A stretch of 64,000 nucleotides of DNA from Actinomadura craniellae (GTDB lineage: Bacteria; Actinomycetota; Actinomycetes; Streptosporangiales; Streptosporangiaceae), in contig NZ_QLYX01000004.1 of NCBI RefSeq assembly GCF_003289645.1, positions 434,001 through 498,000 of the forward strand, given 5' to 3'. The position numbers and the translations under genes are program-made. Each line of letters opens with the position of its first letter. Position 1 is the stretch's first letter. Under the pieces are notes generated by a model. That model saw only the letters and a list, made by a program, of their open reading frames with translations. It searched no databases and was not told the DNA's origin. Shown one piece after another: positions 7,848-14,602 of this stretch.

Positions 7848-8993
7848 ATGGAGACGCGGACCGTGGGAATCGGGGCGGGTGCCAAGGAGCTCGCCACCGA
7901 GGACATGGTGCTCAACATCGGGCCGCAGCACCCGTCCACCCACGGCGTGCTTCGGCTCCGGCTGACCCTGGACGGCGAGCGCATCTCCGCCGCCGAACCC
8001 ATCGTCGGCTACATGCACCGGGGCGCGGAGAAGCTGTTCGAGGTCCGCGATTTCCGGCAGATCATCGTGCTGGCCAACCGGCACGACTGGCTGTCGGCGT
8101 TCGCCAACGAGCTGGGCGTGGTCATCGCGGTCGAGCGGATGCTCGGCATGGAGGTGCCCGAGCGCGCCGTCTGGGCCCGCACCCTGCTGGCCGAGCTGAA
8201 CCGGGTGCTCAACCACCTGATGTTCCTGGGCTCCTACCCGCTGGAGGTCGGCGCGATAACGCCGATCTTCTACTCCTTCCGCGAGCGCGAGGAGTTGCAG
8301 CGGGTGATGGAGGAGATCTCCGGCGGCCGGATGCACTACATGTTCAACCGGGTGGGCGGCCTGAAGGAGGACCTGCCCGCCGGCTGGCTCGGCCGGACCC
8401 GCGCGGCCGTGGCGTCCGTCCGGTCCCGGATGTCCGACATCGACGACCTGATCATGGGCAACGAGATCTTCCGCGCCCGCACCCGGGGCGTCGGCGTGCT
8501 CACCCCCGAGCAGATCCAGCAGTACGGCGTGTCCGGCCCGATCGCCCGCGCCTCCGGTGTCGACTTCGACCTGCGCCGGGACGAACCGTACCTGGCCTAC
8601 GGCGACCTCGACGTCCGGGTGGTGACGCGCACCGAGGGCGACTGCCTGGCCCGCTTCGAGTGCCTCCTGGACCAGGTGCACGCCTCCCTGGACCTGGCCG
8701 ACACCTGCCTGACCCGCCTGGCCGACCTGCCCCCCGGCCCGATCAACCAGCGCCTCCCCAAGGTCCTGAAGGTCCCCCAGGGCCACACCTACGCCTGGAC
8801 CGAGAACCCGCTCGGCATCAACGGCTACTACCTGGTCTCCCGCGGCGAGAAGACACCCTGGCGCCTCAAACTCCGCTCCGCGTCCTTCAACAACATCCAG
8901 GTCCTGTCCGAAATGCTCCCCGGCACCCTCGTCGCCGACATGATCGCCATCCTCGGCTCCATGTTCTTCGTCGTCGGCGACATCGACAAGTAG
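7848..8993 (+). CDS. nuoD: Orphan NADH-quinone oxidoreductase subunit D paralogue
   Basis: A 381-residue NuoD/49-kDa family protein. It keeps the quinone-site loop [13 protein letters not shown] including the key histidine, then [29 protein letters not shown] and [10 protein letters not shown]. It lacks part of the N-terminus of longer NuoD proteins and ends VVGDIDK, close to the family's terminal GEVDR. The quinone-binding tyrosine of Nqo4 (in RMDYLHS) is tryptophan here (RHDWLSA), judged by alignment from memory. No other nuo gene is in the window, so it cannot form a standard complex I from this locus. An arginine in HRG lies where mitochondrial NDUFS2 has LHRGTEK. A clear ribosome binding site is lacking. 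Confidence 0.88.
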   Translation: METRTVGIGAGAKELATEDMVLNIGPQHPSTHGVLRLRLTLDGERISAAEPIVGYMHRGAEKLFEVRDFRQIIVLANRHDWLSAFANELGVVIAVERMLGMEVPERAVWARTLLAELNRVLNHLMFLGSYPLEVGAITPIFYSFREREELQRVMEEISGGRMHYMFNRVGGLKEDLPAGWLGRTRAAVASVRSRMSDIDDLIMGNEIFRARTRGVGVLTPEQIQQYGVSGPIARASGVDFDLRRDEPYLAYGDLDVRVVTRTEGDCLARFECLLDQVHASLDLADTCLTRLADLPPGPINQRLPKVLKVPQGHTYAWTENPLGINGYYLVSRGEKTPWRLKLRSASFNNIQVLSEMLPGTLVADMIAILGSMFFVVGDIDK

Positions 8994-9120
8994 GCGCCCC
9001 ACCCATGAATGGTCGTCTGGTGAGGGCGGAGTCCTGGCATGAGCGACAGGCTTGAGTGCTCCCAGACCGCACATGGCGGATCCCTTCCGCGCCGCGGAGG
9101 AGCGGCCGGTGTGCCGGTGA

Positions 9121-9876
9121 TCAGAGATCATCGGAGTCGACCTCGTGCATCACCCCGTCCGACCCCCTGCGGAAACGCCGCGGCTTTCCCATCCTCTGCA
9201 GCACCGCCGCGTACGCGGCTTCGCGCGCTGCCTGTTCCTCGCCGGACGGATCGGTCACCCGGAAGCCGTGCAGGTGGACGCCTTCCGGGTCGATCTCGTC
9301 GGGATGGCCTTCCACGGCGAAGCCGAACAGCGCGCACAACGCCTCATCACCCAGTTCCAGCGGATGGAACGGCAACGGGTACGGCCCCCGGTCGGGCCAG
9401 CCCGACACGGGCACAACGGGATACTCCCCCGCCCAGTACGGCAGCTCGAACTCGTACGGCTCGCCGATGTTCTCCGCAATGCCCCCGTTGGGTGACAGGC
9501 TCAGCGACCGGATCAGCTCGCCGTCCTCCCAGACCGCGAAACAGCACCAGTCCGAGACCGAGTGCATCCCGTGCATGATGATCCGCCTGCCCGCGCCGAC
9601 CGCACGCAGATGCTCGGGGAGCTCGGACGGACGGTCGAGCACGAGCCGCCGGTCGCAGAACACCTCCGCCCCGGCCAGCTTCGTGGCGTAGGTGATGTCG
9701 TCCGGTGGGTAGACGTAGTCCCACAGCGTGCCGTCCTCGACAGGCTCGACGCGGTAACCCGGGTGAATCCGACGCACCAGCATCTCGGTCTCGTCCCGCT
9801 GCGAGCGCGTCGCACCCAGCAGTGCGGGACGGATGTCACCGTCGGCGAACGCCAGCAGTGCCGTCTTCGCTCCCAT
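9121..9876 (-). CDS. Conserved actinobacterial protein of unknown function (DUF6928-like)
   Basis: A 251-residue soluble protein starting MGAKTALLAFADGD. The start at 9876 is fixed by GGAGGA just upstream; the longer open frame is not needed. The opening resembles proteins annotated as DUF6928 in actinomycetes (recalled, not searched). It has a predicted alpha/beta look, with FCDRRLVLDRPSELPEHL and several tryptophans, and no signal peptide or membrane helix. Homologues are often paired with DUF6461-like or immunity-type proteins, but nothing here shows that. It is divergent from the DoxX-like gene with 163 bp between. No function is assigned. Confidence 0.65.
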   Translation of the reverse strand: MGAKTALLAFADGDIRPALLGATRSQRDETEMLVRRIHPGYRVEPVEDGTLWDYVYPPDDITYATKLAGAEVFCDRRLVLDRPSELPEHLRAVGAGRRIIMHGMHSVSDWCCFAVWEDGELIRSLSLSPNGGIAENIGEPYEFELPYWAGEYPVVPVSGWPDRGPYPLPFHPLELGDEALCALFGFAVEGHPDEIDPEGVHLHGFRVTDPSGEEQAAREAAYAAVLQRMGKPRRFRRGSDGVMHEVDSDDL

Positions 9877-10039
9877 ACCGCTCCTCCAGATCCTCGGCTC
9901 GCGGACAAGCGGCTGCACCCTACTGACCACCAAGGACACTGCGTACTCGATGGGCTCGACGCAGCCGTGGTGGGCGCGCCGGGTGGGTGAGATCATCGCT
10001 TGATCCGTCATTCGCGACGATCTCCCGAAAGAGACCGAC

Positions 10040-10411
10040 ATGAACGTCTTCCTCTGGGTCCTGCAGAGCCTGCTCGCGGGCATGTTCGCCATGGTCGGTT
10101 TCATGAAGACCACTCAGCCCAAGGAGGAGCTGGCGCCCAGGATCCCCTGGGTCGAGGACTACTCCGCCACCACCGTCAGGTTCATCGGCGCCGTGGAGTT
10201 CCTCGCCGCGCTCGGGCTGATCCTGCCCGCCGCCACCGGCATCATCCCGGCGCTCACCCCGCTGGCCGCCACCGGCCTGGCGATCATCATGGTCCTCGCC
10301 ACGGTCGTCCACGCCCGCCGCAAGGAGTTCCAGGGGGTCGCGTTCAACATCGTGCTGCTGGCGCTCTGCGCCGCCGTCGCCTGGGGCCGCTTCGGCCCCT
10401 ACCCTTTCTGA
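10040..10411 (+). CDS. DoxX-family small membrane protein
   Basis: A 123-residue protein with four hydrophobic helices (about 5-20, 45-65, 70-90, 100-118) and the DoxX-type opening WVLQSLLAGMFAMVGFMK followed by VRFIGAVEFLAALGLILP. DoxX-like proteins sit in the cytoplasmic membrane; roles in redox stress complexes have been described for some, but this one has no partner genes nearby. ATG at 10040 is preceded by a weak GAAAGAG. A strong hairpin follows the stop codon, so it is a single-gene unit. Confidence 0.8.
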   Translation: MNVFLWVLQSLLAGMFAMVGFMKTTQPKEELAPRIPWVEDYSATTVRFIGAVEFLAALGLILPAATGIIPALTPLAATGLAIIMVLATVVHARRKEFQGVAFNIVLLALCAAVAWGRFGPYPF

Positions 10412-10414
10412 GCT

Positions 10415-10446
10415 CTCGTTCGTGATCCTTGAGGATCACGAACGAG
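10415..10446 (+). terminator. Perfect hairpin after the DoxX-like gene
   Basis: A 14-bp perfect stem (10415-10428 with 10433-10446) with a TTGA loop begins three bases after the stop codon. No T-run follows. Confidence 0.75.
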
Positions 10447-10731
10447 CGGCGTGTTCAGGCTCGCGGTTGGACCAGGCGCGGCGTCCGCGTTCGGAACGGA
10501 GCCGGGCGCCGAGCCTTCGCCGCTCCCCAGCGGTGGTCATCATCTTCCTTTCCGGTCGCCGTGCTCCGGATCGCTCCCCATCATGCCCTTGCCCTTGGGC
10601 CTTCCGAGATGGATTACTGAGAGTGGGCACCACTCAACGCTGAGAATGCAGGCGGGCCCGCCCCGAGGGAGATCACCGTGAGCGCTCTCCGGAGGGTGCC
10701 CCTCCGCTGTCAGGACGAAAGGAGCCGCCCG
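10447..10731 (+). other. Leader/promoter region of the peptide-methyltransferase pair
   Basis: No convincing gene lies here on either strand. It contains a 6-bp inverted repeat GAGTGG/CCACTC (10621-10635) and ends with the strong ribosome binding site AAAGGAG at 10718-10724, which serves the small peptide gene. Promoter elements cannot be assigned with confidence. Confidence 0.45.
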
Positions 10732-10830
10732 ATGGGCAAGCACAGTGCGCCCGAGCCGCCGAACCCCAAGCCTCCGCCGCCGCCGAACCCCGACAAGAAG
10801 CCCGACGGTGGCGGGACGCGCGGCAAATGA
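10732..10830 (+). CDS. 32-residue Pro/Lys-rich peptide, candidate RiPP precursor
   Basis: A 32-residue peptide beginning MGKHSAPEPPNPK, with five prolines in a row, then NPDKKPDGGGTRGK at the C-terminus. It carries a strong ribosome binding site (AAAGGAG, 7-base spacing) and its TGA overlaps the ATG of the next gene (ATGA), so it is translationally coupled to a PCMT-like methyltransferase. Net charge is positive (five Lys, one Arg against two Asp, one Glu). It contains two aspartates, one in Asp25-Gly26, the dipeptide most prone to aspartimide formation. This matches the layout of imiditide RiPP clusters, in which a short cationic precursor is modified by a stand-alone PCMT homologue. Function as a precursor is inference; it could also be a small accessory peptide. 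Confidence 0.7.
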   Translation: MGKHSAPEPPNPKPPPPPNPDKKPDGGGTRGK

Positions 10831-11948
10831 CCGGTGCGCGGCGCCTTGAGGCGCTGATCGATCGGCTGGCAACGGTCGGCTGGCTCAAGAGCCCGGAGAT
10901 ACGGAAGGCGTTGCACGCCGTCCCCCGGCAGATGTTCGTACCTCCGGTAGCGCTGGTCAGCCCGCTGGGAGAGGACTATCTGATCGACGAGGGGCGTGAT
11001 CCGGCCGCCTGGCTGGACGCCGCCTACTCCGACGACCCGATCGTGACGCAGATCGAGGACGGGGCCGTCCCGCTGGAGGGCGGCAAGGGCGACTTCACCT
11101 CCTCGTGTTCGGCGCCCAGCACGGTCGTGGCGTTGCTGGAACTGCTCCAGGCCGAGCGCGGCCACCGGGTTCTGGAGATCGGGACCGGGACCGGATGGAC
11201 GGCCGGCCTGCTGTGCGAACTGGTCGGCGAGAAGTACGTCACCAGCGTCGAGATCGACCCGCAGGTCGCGGACCGGGCCGCCCGGAACCTGCGCGAGGCC
11301 GGGCGATCGCCCCGGCTGGTGGTGGGCGACGGCGTCAAGGGCTCCCCCGAGGGGGCTCCCTACGACCGCGTTCACGTCACCTGCGGGGTGCGGGAGGTCC
11401 CGTACGCCTGGGTGGAGCAGACGCGGCCCGGCGGGGTGGCCGTGCTGCCCTACAGCCCCGGATTCGGCTACAGCCACGAACTACGGCTCGTGGTGATGCC
11501 AGACGGCACCGCCCTGGGCCGTTTCCCCGGGCACGCCTCGTACATGATGCTCCGCTCCCAGCGGAAACCCGATCTCGACTTCGGGGACGCGGAGGCGTCC
11601 CGTTCCGTGACCCGGACCGACCCGCGCACCATCGGCTACGCCTCACCCGGAGCCGACCTGGCGATGTCGGCCGCCCTGGGGGACGTCTTCTCCCAGGGGC
11701 ACGAGGAGGACGGCGTCTACACGCTGTGGCTGTGGTCGCCCTCCGGGTCCTGGGCCACGGCCATCCACCGGCCGGACCAGCAGGAGTACGAGATCCGGCA
11801 GGCCGGGGACCGGCGCCTGTGGGAAGAGACCGAGACCGCCTACTTCCGGTGGGTGACCCGAGGTGAACCGGGCCGCGACCGCTTCGGCATGACCGTCACC
11901 CCCGCCGGCCAACGGATCTGGCTGGACAGCCCGGACAACCTCATCTGA
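10827..11948 (+). CDS. PCMT-like O-methyltransferase, RiPP-associated type
   Basis: A 373-residue protein. Residues about 10-205 match protein-L-isoaspartate O-methyltransferase: VPRQMFVPP near 32, DEPIVTQ-like SDDPIVTQIEDG at 69-79, TSSCSAPSTVVALLE, SAM motif HRVLEIGTGTGW (113-124), VEIDPQVADRA and the post-motif PYDRVHVTCGV. Classical repair enzymes end near residue 210; this one has about 160 extra residues, as do the methyltransferases of graspetide (fuscimiditide-type) and imiditide clusters. It would methylate an Asp side chain of a peptide, giving aspartimide, rather than repair isoAsp in proteins (inference). Its ATG overlaps the stop of the peptide gene. No ATP-grasp ligase is near. 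Confidence 0.82.
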   Translation: MTGARRLEALIDRLATVGWLKSPEIRKALHAVPRQMFVPPVALVSPLGEDYLIDEGRDPAAWLDAAYSDDPIVTQIEDGAVPLEGGKGDFTSSCSAPSTVVALLELLQAERGHRVLEIGTGTGWTAGLLCELVGEKYVTSVEIDPQVADRAARNLREAGRSPRLVVGDGVKGSPEGAPYDRVHVTCGVREVPYAWVEQTRPGGVAVLPYSPGFGYSHELRLVVMPDGTALGRFPGHASYMMLRSQRKPDLDFGDAEASRSVTRTDPRTIGYASPGADLAMSAALGDVFSQGHEEDGVYTLWLWSPSGSWATAIHRPDQQEYEIRQAGDRRLWEETETAYFRWVTRGEPGRDRFGMTVTPAGQRIWLDSPDNLI

Positions 11949-11975
11949 GTCCACCGACCCCCGCCCGGGGCAAAG

Positions 11976-12001
11976 GGGAAACCCGAATACAGGGGTTTCC
12001 C
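11976..12001. terminator. Hairpin between convergent genes
   Basis: A 9-bp stem GGGAAACCC/GGGTTTCCC with an 8-base loop lies between the convergent methyltransferase and PLD-like genes and could stop transcription from both sides. Confidence 0.6.
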
Positions 12002-12020
12002 ATAGAGGCACGCGGTTTGG

Positions 12021-12617
12021 TCAGGCGAGTTGCAGTGGCCAGACCCTGATGCCCTTGGACGCCCAGGGTTCGGGGGTGTCGCCCTGGGCGAGGCGTTCGA
12101 GCCAGCGGATCTGGTCCACGCAGTAGATGTGGGTGGGGCTGCCCTCGGTGACGGTGATGATGGGGCCCTGGGTGCCGCGTTTGCCGTGGCCGTAGAGCAT
12201 CATCCGGCAGGCGTCATCGACTTCTTCGATCGCGAACGAGCAGGGGAAGTTGAACAGGAAGATCTTGAACGCGGGGTGCTTGGTGCTGAGGGCGTGCAGG
12301 GGGCGGAGGATTTCGCGGACGTAGCGGTCGGGGTCTTCCATGGCGGCCTCGGCCGGTTCGATGCGGTACCGGTCGCGGCGTGAGTCGCAGTAGGGATCCA
12401 TGATGAACAACTGGACCGGGACGCCCGCGGCGGCCTTCTCCTCGAAGACGGGCAGTACTTCGTCGCGGGCGTAGTAGTTGCGGGTCAGGCCGAACATGTT
12501 GATGCGCTGCCGGGCGGCCTTGATCCGGTCGAGCAGGTCCTGTTGGGACTCCTCGCCGGTGTAGGGGTAGGCGTCGATGATCCCCGCTCGTTGCAGATGA
12601 CCTACATACGGTTCCAT
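12021..12617 (-). CDS. Stand-alone PLD-like (DUF5919-like) protein
   Basis: A 198-residue protein with a degenerate phospholipase-D-like fold. It reads LLDRIKAARQRINMFGLTRN, then LPVFEEKAAAGVPVQLFIMD, REILRPL and EEVDDACRMMLYG. It aligns by eye along its length with residues about 75-235 of the XRE regulator at 38415-39143 (LLRQAQRSVDYLAFAG, AEAGARVRLLVGDP, YRPL, FDDEMLVNAHVYG). No HKD catalytic motif is present, so it is more likely a ligand-binding or signalling domain than an enzyme. The ATG at 12617 has GGAGGTG upstream. It follows the XRE-TPR gene by 54 bp and is probably its operon partner. Confidence 0.7.
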   Translation of the reverse strand: MEPYVGHLQRAGIIDAYPYTGEESQQDLLDRIKAARQRINMFGLTRNYYARDEVLPVFEEKAAAGVPVQLFIMDPYCDSRRDRYRIEPAEAAMEDPDRYVREILRPLHALSTKHPAFKIFLFNFPCSFAIEEVDDACRMMLYGHGKRGTQGPIITVTEGSPTHIYCVDQIRWLERLAQGDTPEPWASKGIRVWPLQLA

Positions 12618-12671
12618 GGCACGGACACCTCCGATGCGGTCACGTGATGGACTCATTCCAGCGGAAGATCG

Positions 12672-13745
12672 CTAACTCGAAAGTCCGCGTGCCTGAGTCA
12701 GGGCCTCGTGGTACTCCTGCGCCCACTCGGAGTCCTGCTGGTCGGGCGGCAGGGTCGAGAGGCCGGCGGCGATGCGTTCGGCCGCCGCGGTGGGCTCACC
12801 AAGGGCCAGCAGGGCTATGCCGAAGTTCAGATGGTGGTAGTCGGGGGTCAGCCAGTAGGCGGTGCCGGGCGGCAATGCGCGGGCGGCCCGGTCTGTCAGT
12901 GCGGCGGCCTCGTCGAGCAGTTCCCGGGCGGTGGCATGATCTCCAAGCATGGCGTGCGCCTGCGCCGCCTGGACCGCGTCGCCGAGACGTTGAGCGGGAT
13001 GTGCTCCAGGCGTGTGATAAGCGATCATGAAATGACGGATCGCGCCCCGCGGGCGTTTCTGATGGCGCGACAGATAGCCCTTGAAGTTGGCGGCCTGTGC
13101 GGCAAGGGTTCCGTCCTTGGCGTCGTCGGCCATTTCCTCCGCTTCGGTCAGCAGCCGCATGGCCGGAGCGCCGTCGTTCATCTCCGCGTACAGCCACCCG
13201 TGGAACTGCACCCATTCGGCCGCGACCGGAGCCAGCGCGGCGCGGATCGCGCCTCGGGCCTCGCTGAGAAGCTGGGTCGCGGTGGCGGCCTGGGTGGCCG
13301 TGGCGGACAGGATGGCGGTAGGTCCCAGCGAGTCGTCCAACCGGCGCTGAGCAGCAAGGATCGTCGCCAACGACTCGACGACCGCCAGGTCCAGCCGTGC
13401 CGGTCTGGCAATGGCGAGGTTCAGCCGTTCTTCGTCGTCCGGGGTGAAATCCTCGCCGATGCCCGGCAGGCGCCACACCGACGGGGGACCTCCCTCTCCG
13501 GCGAATAGATCATCTCGGTCCATACCGAACACAGTGGCATAAGCAACCCGGTAACGCTTGCTCACGCCTCCCTTGCCCGCTTCCCAGCGCTTGACGTAGG
13601 ACAGCAACGTTTCCGCGCTCGGGTAGGGCTGGGGGTCGGCGCCGAACAGACGGCGGGCCATTTCCCGTTTCGACCAGCCGCGGCGGCAACGCTCGGCGGC
13701 CAGCCGGTCGCCGATTATGCGCAGTTCGTGGGCGTTCTTGGTCAT
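12672..13745 (-). CDS. XRE-family regulator with TPR-like helical domain
   Basis: A 357-residue protein. Residues about 8-65 form an HTH (CRRGWSKREMARRLFG, then LLSYVKRWEAGKGGVSKRY). Residues about 90-350 are alpha-helical repeats (AAQANFKGYLSRHQKRPRGA, HAMLGDHATARELLDEAAAL, GEPTAAAERIAAGL) typical of the TPR-like sensor half of many actinomycete XRE regulators. ATG at 13745 chosen with GAAGGTG upstream; the longer frame has no support. It is divergent from the small genes A1 and B1 and precedes the PLD-like gene. It probably binds the 180-bp divergent region that contains inverted GGATTAC/GTAATCC copies. Confidence 0.82.
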   Translation of the reverse strand: MTKNAHELRIIGDRLAAERCRRGWSKREMARRLFGADPQPYPSAETLLSYVKRWEAGKGGVSKRYRVAYATVFGMDRDDLFAGEGGPPSVWRLPGIGEDFTPDDEERLNLAIARPARLDLAVVESLATILAAQRRLDDSLGPTAILSATATQAATATQLLSEARGAIRAALAPVAAEWVQFHGWLYAEMNDGAPAMRLLTEAEEMADDAKDGTLAAQAANFKGYLSRHQKRPRGAIRHFMIAYHTPGAHPAQRLGDAVQAAQAHAMLGDHATARELLDEAAALTDRAARALPPGTAYWLTPDYHHLNFGIALLALGEPTAAAERIAAGLSTLPPDQQDSEWAQEYHEALTQARGLSS

Positions 13746-13925
13746 ATGCCGCACACCTTCGGATCTACATCCCGGATTACCCCCGGGGCGCAATCCATAA
13801 TGCCCCCTCCTGCTCGCCGGGTGACGCGGTTTGACTGGCTGTAATCCATGAAGCGCAGGCGGCCCCGGGGCGGCGCCACCAACGCCGTCTCCCGGGGCCT
13901 TGATCGGACGTAGGAGGTCCGACCC
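13746..13925. promoter_or_regulatory. Divergent control region of the XRE-TPR / A1-B1 module
   Basis: It contains AATCCAT at 13792-13798 and again at 13843-13849, and an inverted pair GGATTAC (13774-13780) and GTAATCC (13841-13847), candidate operators. A perfect 9-bp inverted repeat (13861-13869 with 13891-13899) could form a hairpin in the leader of A1, ending 12 bases before its AGGAGG ribosome binding site (13912-13917). All binding roles are inferred. Confidence 0.5.
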
Positions 13926-14327
13926 ATGAGCAAGGTAGCCGAGACCATGACGGCGGCGAGGACGCTCCCGTGGGGCGTGCCGGAGTTCGACCCCGAACAG
14001 GTGGCGGCCCGGATACAGGACCGCTTTCCGGGGGTGTGCGCCTGGTTCGGGGAGTACACCGGGCAGTGGTGGGCGCTGACCCGGTGGGGGCTGATCGAAG
14101 CCCCCGGCCCGGCGGAGCTCGTCAGGCGGCTGGAGGGCGAAGCATGGCGGAGGCGTTCTCTCCCGGTTCCGCCGCGGGGCGTCCGCACCGGCCCGGACGG
14201 GCGGATGACCGGCGAGCCGTACCGGGCCGGTCCGCCCGCGAGCCCCCGGCGGGAGCGGGCGGTGGCGCGGCGGCGCGGGTTCTGGCAGCGGGTCCTGGGC
14301 GGTCTCGTCGCCGTGGAGGCGCGATGA
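13926..14327 (+). CDS. Small protein A1 of the XRE/PLD module
   Basis: A 133-residue soluble protein of unknown function. The core (about 25-70) reads RIQDRFPGVCAWFGEYTG followed by QWWALTRWG and PAELVRRLEG; the C-terminal 60 residues are Arg/Pro-rich. The core is clearly related to the protein at 39547-39828 (RARFPSAVIWYGRATGRWW). An AGGAGG ribosome binding site is 8 bases upstream and its TGA overlaps the ATG of B1. It is divergent from the XRE-TPR regulator. Such short Trp-rich proteins are common beside XRE regulators in actinomycetes but I know of no assigned function. Confidence 0.75.
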   Translation: MSKVAETMTAARTLPWGVPEFDPEQVAARIQDRFPGVCAWFGEYTGQWWALTRWGLIEAPGPAELVRRLEGEAWRRRSLPVPPRGVRTGPDGRMTGEPYRAGPPASPRRERAVARRRGFWQRVLGGLVAVEAR

Positions 14328-14584
14328 GCACGCCGGTCCGCCGCGCCTTCGACCCGCCGCTCCTGTTCACCTGGGACGTCCTGGGCGACCACCAGGGCGC
14401 GGCCGGGGTCACCGACGACGAGGACCAGGCCCGTGCCCGGCTGGCCGAGGCTCTGGCGGGCGCGCCGGCCGGGACCCGAGGCGTCGTCCGCCAGGCGCGG
14501 TTGGGCGCGTTCCCGGACGGCTACCGGTACGGCTCCCCGGTCGCGGCGGCCGAGACCACCGATGAGGGGGTGACCTGGTCGTGA
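14324..14584 (+). CDS. Small protein B1 of the XRE/PLD module
   Basis: An 86-residue protein, coupled to A1 by ATGA. The sequence FTWDVLGDHQGAAGVTDDED, APAGTRGVVRQARLG and YGSPVAAAETTDEGVTW is alpha/beta and soluble. It is a paralogue of the protein at 39296-39547, sharing W-[DE]-V-x-G, GVTDD, APAGT, YG-x-PVA-x-AE-x-T and GV-x-W. Function unknown. In the second locus the order of A and B is reversed, which suggests the pair is kept together for function rather than by simple duplication of one DNA segment. Confidence 0.75.
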   Translation: MSTPVRRAFDPPLLFTWDVLGDHQGAAGVTDDEDQARARLAEALAGAPAGTRGVVRQARLGAFPDGYRYGSPVAAAETTDEGVTWS

Positions 14585-14602
14585 GGGGCGCGGATCAGCG
14601 CG

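Noticed and set aside
3782-8993. A secondary-metabolite cluster around the P450
   Set aside because: No synthase, tailoring or resistance gene is nearby; the neighbours are membrane PH proteins and a respiratory subunit.
10827-11948. Ordinary isoaspartate repair methyltransferase
   Set aside because: The 160-residue C-terminal extension and the coupled small peptide gene do not fit the housekeeping enzyme, although the core fold is the same.
10732-11948. A graspetide (ATP-grasp) cluster
   Set aside because: No ATP-grasp ligase gene is found on either side; only the methyltransferase and the peptide are present.
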